Shown in pieces: positions 58,991 through 64,000 of a stretch of DNA of 64,000 nucleotides. Under the pieces are notes generated by a model. It was not told where the DNA came from and did not search any database. It saw only the letters and a program-made list of their open reading frames with translations. How positions within the stretch are numbered: position 1 is the stretch's first letter; each line of letters opens with the position of its first letter. Source of the stretch: Tetraselmis striata (lineage: Eukaryota; Chlorophyta; Chlorodendrophyceae; Chlorodendrales; Chlorodendraceae); NCBI GenBank assembly GCA_006384855.1, contig VCJN01000480.1, positions 1 to 64,000 on the forward strand, read 5' to 3'. Made by a program: the position numbers and the translations under genes.

Positions 58991-59280
58991 CGCTGCGCGC
59001 GCACATTCGTCGCACACATTATCCCGGATTCACTCGCCGTATCCATTACGCCGTGCTACTTCAACAATAAACATTGCGAAATTACACCGACACAATGCCG
59101 CACCGACTAGCTCTTGACAATACGTGCATATAAATAGTAGTGGCGCGCTGCTCCTCGCCTCCGATGTGTCGTTGACTGCTGCGGAAGGCGGTCGTCGACT
59201 GGGTGTTAGTTTCTCCACCTCGGCCGCCCCCCCCCCCCCCCCCCCCCCCCCCCCCCTTCCCCTTCACCGCTCACAGCGCC

Positions 59281-59569
59281 ATGGCCGACCTCGCCCCCCC
59301 GGGCAAAAGTGGGCGGCGAGCCTTGTTGTCTCGCGTGTCCGCGCCGCCGGCATCGAGGAGGACGAGAAAGACATGAGGAAACCCGTGACAAGGTGGGCGC
59401 GCAACAAAACACTCCATCCTCCGCATTAGCACGCACCCACTCGTGGCTAACTTGTGCCGCGCGCAGGTTCGTCCGGGAGCGCCGTAAGGCCCACCTCAAC
59501 GCCAAGGCTTCCACAGTGCCAGCGGCGCAACTCGTGGTGGCCGAGGAGGCCGCATCCTCAGCCGCTTAA
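59281..59569 (+). CDS. Small basic protein of CACTA element 2, two exons, frame slip in a C run
   Basis: ATG at 59281 (MADLAPP). The downstream coding frame (WAASLVVSRVRAAGIEEDEK, DMRKPVTR) is reached only if one base is gained or lost in the C run at about 59294-59300. Exon 1 ends ACAAG/GTGGGC (about 59392); exon 2 begins after GCGCGCAG (59466) as FVRERRKAHLNAKAS and ends TAA at 59567-59569. About 71 aa, unrecognised. C runs are error-prone in sequencing, so the slip may not be real. Confidence 0.35.
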
Positions 59570-59641
59570 AGGCGAAACGATTGTGGCTTGTTGTGGGTGT
59601 CTGGGCACAGGGGGCGTCCCGACGCCAAGGTAAGGAAGCTC

Positions 59642-59863
59642 ATGGCGGCGTCGTCGACGGCACAGCCTCCCGGGGTGGTGAAGACACTGACGGATGACAA
59701 GAAGCGGAAGAGGCCAGTGAAGAAACGCCGAGGTAAGAAACTGACGGTCGCGGAGTCGGAGGCGGAGTCGGAGGCGCAGGCGGAGGCGGAGGCGGAGGCG
59801 GAGGCAGCGAGATCGTCGAAGCGGAGGGTCCCCCGGGCACGCAAGAACAAGAACAAGCAGTAG
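59642..59863 (+). CDS. Small highly basic protein or terminal exon
   Basis: MAASSTAQPPGVVKTLTDDK, then KKRKRPVKKRRGKK (nuclear-localisation-like), an acidic AE repeat and a basic tail ending KNKNKQ; stop TAG at 59861. Comparable in position and character with the basic C-terminus at 49.7-49.96 kb of element 1. It may be a last exon rather than a whole gene. Confidence 0.35.
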   Translation: MAASSTAQPPGVVKTLTDDKKRKRPVKKRRGKKLTVAESEAESEAQAEAEAEAEAARSSKRRVPRARKNKNKQ

Positions 59864-60599
59864 CCCCCGCCCCCTTTACCCCCCCCCCCCCCCCCCCCCC
59901 CCAGGCGGGAGCGGCTGGCGGCGAGGGGGGGCGGGGGGGGGCGGGGCGGGCGTGGTCCCCCCGCCCCCGCACCCCCCCCCCCCCCCCCCCGGGCCACATC
60001 CCCCGATGGCAGCTGTCGCGAATATTGTAATTCAATCATTCTTCGGCAAACCGCTGCCTGCCCCCGCCCTCCCCCTCGCGAATATTTATGTAACGTGAGC
60101 ACTCTTTGGCAAAACATGGCAGCCAAACCGCCCATCTGATGACCTTTGATCGGACGGCTGGCAGGCCCGTTCAGCAGTACTAGCTATAATGTACACAAAT
60201 TCCCCAGTGTTACCAAATACGTACGGCTGCGATTTGCGCTCCCATGTACTAATAGTCGTAGTTATCCACAGGACGACTAGGGTTCGTACTAGATATAATT
60301 GCATGAGCCGGTACCGGATTACTAGATACCCGGTACCGGCGTAATAAATATATCGCGTACTACCCGGTACTACACGGACAACCTTGTACCTTGTACGTCA
60401 GTGCCATGTACGCTTCACCGGGCTGGTACGACTACCAGAATGATGACAAAAAGGATTTATCGCCCGCCGGCAATAACGCCGGATGTACTCGCACGTAACT
60501 GGATGGACGTGCCGCCACCAGCAGCAGCCTTCACGGATAAATAATAGTCGCTAGTAGTAGTGCTTCGTCACCTGTATGTCACATCTGAATCTCACAGTG

Positions 60600-62714
60600 C
60601 CCGTTGATACCGTCCCAGCCCGAGTCGAGCCCCCGCATGACGAATTCATCGTCGATGCCATCGGCCACAACTGCGTAGACCATCAATCACCGCACCATGC
60701 CGGCTGCCCTGCCTTAGTCTTTTAGTACAATGGTCCGGCAGGCTACGATGACTCTCATGACTCATGAGAACCGTACGCTAATCTATATTAACAATGTCGA
60801 CATGCTACACGTTTACGCCCGGAAACCCCCTACTTCCGGCAATTGTTTACAAAAACCGATACTCGTGCCCTGCCCGCAAAGTACCCCTACTGCGCCCGCT
60901 TTCCTCTGCGCGTAACCCCTAGGTATATTTTTAGAGGCCGGAATGGAATGTTAGGGTTACCACCGTAAGCCTCCCTGCATACTCATATACTCAAAATACT
61001 CTTACCGATACATACTCGTAAACACGTGCATATCCATATATATATACATGCTCATACTCGTATACTACTAATCTGCTCATTGCTTGTACGCCACCAATAA
61101 ATGTTTAATGTCATACCGACGTACGGCCACAATACACCCGCATGTCTCTCCCAATGCCCGAGGTTGTCCGCACCATTTCCCGACGACTTCAAGACTAGAT
61201 TGCATCTCCAAGCACTACCGCTAGGCGATGTACTACCAAGTACTACCGCACATACTACCGGCTCGGATTTTGGCATGTATTGCCGATCGCACAAGCGCTG
61301 CTATTGTCGATTTTGTCGTACGCCGCTAATTGCCGGTTGTATTATTTACTTGTACTGCCGGCACTGTGTGGGGCCGGCGGCGCCTTCGTTTCTTCCCAAT
61401 TTCGTGTTGCAGGTTGTGGCCGCTCCCATTAAGCTGCCGGACATGGCATACATCATGCACTTACCGGTGGGGTAGCCTCCTTCGTTTGCCAACATGGCAG
61501 AAGCATTTCTTCTTCCAGCGTCGATGAAGCGTCTTCCGGACTCCTTGACGTGTTCCCTCCTCCACTAGGCGGTGTGCCGCTTCCGTATAGCGCACTTTGC
61601 TCCACTCCAAAGCGGGTGATCCTTGACGCTCCTGAACTTCTCACTTTCCCGCCGCTTCACTTTCCCATAACACTTTCTTATTTTCCGGCTTTCTCACTTT
61701 CCCTTAATAAAACCCAGTGAAATACTGCGTATGTACATAACCGGTCAACCCGGGCGAGCCGGCGCCGCTACTAGTGTTGCTAGCCTACCAATAGTGTGCT
61801 CATACGTGAAACGGTGGACCGACCGACGATGACCGGACGACCCGCCACCATGGCGGCGACTGCTGGCTAACACCCACAACGGCGTGAAGCACGGCCCCAC
61901 AAAATAACATCACTACAACCACCATGGACATCAACATACCCGAGGAGCGACATGAGGCCGCGGTCGGCGGCGTTCTCGCTGCTAAGGCTCCGCATCAAGT
62001 ATTGATAAAAGATCAAAAAACTTGGTGCACCACGCAGATCGTGAATCGCACCGCGAATCGATGTTCAGGCCAGGAATTTAATGGTGCATTTGTACGGAGG
62101 TGGTGGTATTTAATGGTGCACCGATATGTAGGTGTTGGAATTTACTGGTGCACCGATATTTATTAGGTGGTGGGATTTACTGGTTCCCCGATATTTAGGC
62201 GGTGGTATTTACCGGTGCACCGATATTTAGGTGGTGGAATTTACTGGTGCACCGATATTTAGCCCTCGATTTAAGCGATGCACCAATAGTTGGCCGCGTA
62301 ATTGAATCAACGACTGGTGCACCAAAAATCATCCGAGAATCGACCACCGAGGGATACATGTAGCATCGACGGTTTAGGTCGTGACGATGAGTCACTGCTA
62401 CGATCTCACAGTCGCCATTGAACAAATGTGGGATCTCGGCTCCGCGACGTTATCGACGGCAGTACAGTGGCCGGACGGTATAGATACAACAATGACGAGA
62501 TCATGGCGTTATGATCCCACCATGGGGACGGTGGGTGGGCGACAGCGCGGCGGGGTGGCGGCAGGACCCGATTTTGGCGTGGCCGCGATTTTCCAGTACC
62601 TCGTACGGGAACCGATACTGCCCACGGCAATAGCGACTGCCAATTCGACTTTGTTTGTACTATAAACTCATCGTCCGAGTAGTCTTGTTTACCAAAACTG
62701 ATTTAAACCATATG
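60600..62714. other. Intergenic, no confident gene
   Basis: AT-rich with scattered GTAC-rich words. An ORF at 61924 (MDINIPEERHEAAVGG) begins after a good ACCACC context but runs into a tandem repeat after about 45 codons and is unproven. CACTTTCCC recurs at about 61640-61700. Confidence 0.3.
62096..62265 (+). repeat. Tandem repeat of about 38-bp units, about five copies
   Basis: Each unit contains TTTACTGGTGCACCGATATT and GGTGGTGG with mismatches. Four of the five units keep TGGTGCACC. Confidence 0.8.
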
Positions 62715-63106
62715 GGCAGGAAGCGCGGCCGGCCGCAGGCACCACTTCCTCCTGCACTGGATCCCACGCACTATGGACTCCAAAGGCAGCCCATCTGGAC
62801 CCAAACGCATGCCCATAAGTTTCGCCGACTTGTACAAGGGTCGCGAGGAGTACAAAGTCGAGAAGATCCTTAGCAGGCTAGATAACACGCAAGGGCGTGG
62901 AGCATTACATCGTGCGCTTAGATGGCCTCGGCGAGAAGGCCGATACTACGGAGGCCGATACTAGCGAAGCTTGCTGTCGTCATCACTTGGAGGACGACGA
63001 CATCAAGACCAACATCAAGGAGTTTCTCGAGGCCAGACAGGCCCCAAGCTTCGCTCGCCCCAGTTACAAGCAGCCGAGCACAAGCAGGGGTGGTCAAGGA
63101 GCCTGA
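62715..63106 (+). pseudogene. Degenerate chromodomain-like fragment
   Basis: One frame opens MGRKRGRPQAPLPPAL at 62712; another (from 62773) reads SFADLYKGREEYKVEKILSR. After a frame change near 62.89 kb it continues GVEHYIVRLDGLGEKADTTE and then an acidic helix (EDDDIKTNIKEFLEARQ). E-Y-x-V-E-K-I-L, then Y-x-V-R, then a short helix is the chromodomain plan, as in chromovirus integrases. The aromatic W residues of the methyl-lysine cage are replaced, and the frame is broken. Confidence 0.4.
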
Positions 63107-63379
63107 GGCACTTGCAGCCTCCCGCATGAGGTCAATGCATGTGACCAAGCGGCCAAAACCCAGGAGGTGGTGATTGTCAACGACACACAGAACCCCACGC
63201 CCGCCGCTGGCTGGTGAGATGCGCCGCGCTCCGCCCCCTCCACTGACACCCCCCTTGCCTCCCTTCTACCTTGCCATGTGCTGAGGGCACACCTTATCGT
63301 GTAGTGCTAGTGCAGCCCCGCGTGGAGAACCTAATCATGACAAAGGTAAGTAGTACGCCCACATGTCCCCCATTTTCAT

Positions 63380-63620
63380 CGAAACCGACAAGGACACATC
63401 ATGCATGCCCACACACATTTCCGCTGCCACTTCTTGCATGAGGATATTAAGGACTTGCGAAAGGAAGGACTCTATGTCTCCTTCGCTGCGGACATCTGCG
63501 GTGAAAACGGCATTTCCATATTCGACATCATGGCCTATTGGGTTACACCTGACTTCGAATTGAATGAACTGTTGCTCCTTGCAAAGCCATTCAATCAGGT
63601 TCGGCCCTCTTTCAATCATT
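63380..63620 (+). pseudogene. hAT-like transposase fragment
   Basis: The frame reads HFLHEDIKDLRKEGLYVSFA, then DICGENGISIFDIMAYWVTP and DFELNELLLLAKPF. This resembles the first catalytic Asp region of hAT transposases (D-x-W-T-S..., then h-h-x-h-x-A-H-x-I and D-x-x-L). It is bounded by possible splice sites (CAG before, CAG/GTTCGG after). The D-I-C in place of D-x-W is unusual. The rest of the gene was not found in the window. Confidence 0.45.
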
Positions 63621-63675
63621 CCTACTTAGCTGCGGTACTGTCAGGTAACCCCTCATGGTGTTTTCCAGTGGTGTA

Positions 63676-64000
63676 GGTAGGGTGCCCTTATCGTGCAGGT
63701 GCTGCCATATGACCCCGCATAGTGCTATACACAGTGATGCAGTAGGGTGCGCTTATTGTGCAGGTGCTGCCATATGACCCCGCATAGTGCTATCCAGTGA
63801 TGTACGTAGGGTGCGCTTAATGTGCAGATGCTGCCATATAACCCCGCATAGTCATATCTAATGATGCTGGTAGGGTGTGCTTAATTTGCACGTAGGTGCT
63901 GCCATTTAACCCCGCATAGTGCTATCCAGGAATGGAGGTAGGGTGCGCTTAATGTGAAGGTGCTGCCATATGACCCCGCATAGTGCTATCCAGGGATGGA
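63676..64000 (+). repeat. Tandem repeat of about 65-bp units, running off the right edge
   Basis: GTAGGGTGCGCTTA recurs (with variants) at steps of 64-68 bp, five copies; each unit also has GTGCTGCCATATGACCCCGC. Confidence 0.92.

Larger units (their letters stand above)
52658..60599 (+). mobile_element. CACTA (EnSpm) DNA transposon 2, complete ends
   Basis: 7942 bp bounded by perfect 22-bp terminal inverted repeats: 52658-52679 (begins CACTGTGAGATTCAGATG) and its exact reverse complement at 60578-60599. Both ends are flanked by CCC (52655-52657 and 60600-60602), the 3-bp target duplication expected for this superfamily. Contents: a zinc-finger/Tudor-like/tnp2-related gene with a large internal deletion, an in-frame 30-bp minisatellite, a minus-strand two-exon gene, a 370-bp satellite, and short plus-strand genes with basic tails. 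It is probably non-autonomous because the catalytic middle of tnp2 is missing. Confidence 0.85.

Noticed and set aside
52540..60760. Integrase/chromodomain-like reading across the empty site of element 2
   Set aside because: Joining the flanks gives a short open frame (VEPPHDEFIVDAIGHN) that faintly recalls a chromodomain start, but it is too short and stop-bounded to claim.
1..64000. CRISPR array, prophage or bacterial operon
   Set aside because: Tandem repeats here lack unique spacers of constant length, genes contain introns, and no ribosome-binding-site-led gene strings are seen.

Overview
The window reads as nuclear DNA of a eukaryotic microalga, most likely a green alga. The reasons are GC-rich exons in a more AT-rich, repeat-laden background, GT-AG introns in every recognisable gene, plant/green-algal TTTAGGG-type telomeric motifs at two internal sites, and several algal-style protein families. 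There are no bacterial operons, rRNA genes, free-standing tRNA genes or CRISPR arrays. The species cannot be named from the sequence. All exon models come from frame continuity, splice signals and protein motifs, not from transcripts.

Left part (1-25 kb): a plus-strand F-box/leucine-rich-repeat gene (2227-6483); two short unassigned ORFs (about 7.9-9.0 kb); minus-strand exons with a repeated W-D-C-G-Y cysteine motif (11.5-13.2 kb); one exon of an MFS transporter (16.3 kb); a single-exon secreted cysteine-rich protein (17171-17728); and a six-exon minus-strand APH/choline-kinase-like phosphotransferase (20845-24963, 329 aa) that splices cleanly.

Middle (25-37 kb): a 5'-truncated non-LTR retroelement flanked by a 17-bp target-site duplication (25345-27071), a 228-bp tandem array (28-29 kb), and an eight-exon cyclic-nucleotide phosphodiesterase with a membrane anchor (30163-36376, 666 aa). 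Three copies of a tRNA-derived SINE lie at 4.7, 27.2 and 36.8 kb.

Right part (37-64 kb) is almost entirely transposons: a broken pogo-like transposase; a broken DUF7869-type gene; a CACTA-like element at 41159-50250; a second CACTA element at 52658-60599 with perfect 22-bp terminal inverted repeats and CCC target duplications; and chromodomain-like and hAT-like fragments near the right end. The two CACTA elements share a layout: a plus-strand zinc-finger/Tudor-like/tnp2 transposase gene, then a minus-strand accessory gene, then a plus-strand gene region ending in a basic tail. The second has lost most of the catalytic middle and carries thirteen identical 30-bp repeats in its transposase frame. 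Minisatellites and long C/G runs are abundant, and C runs often sit just inside introns next to the 5' splice site.
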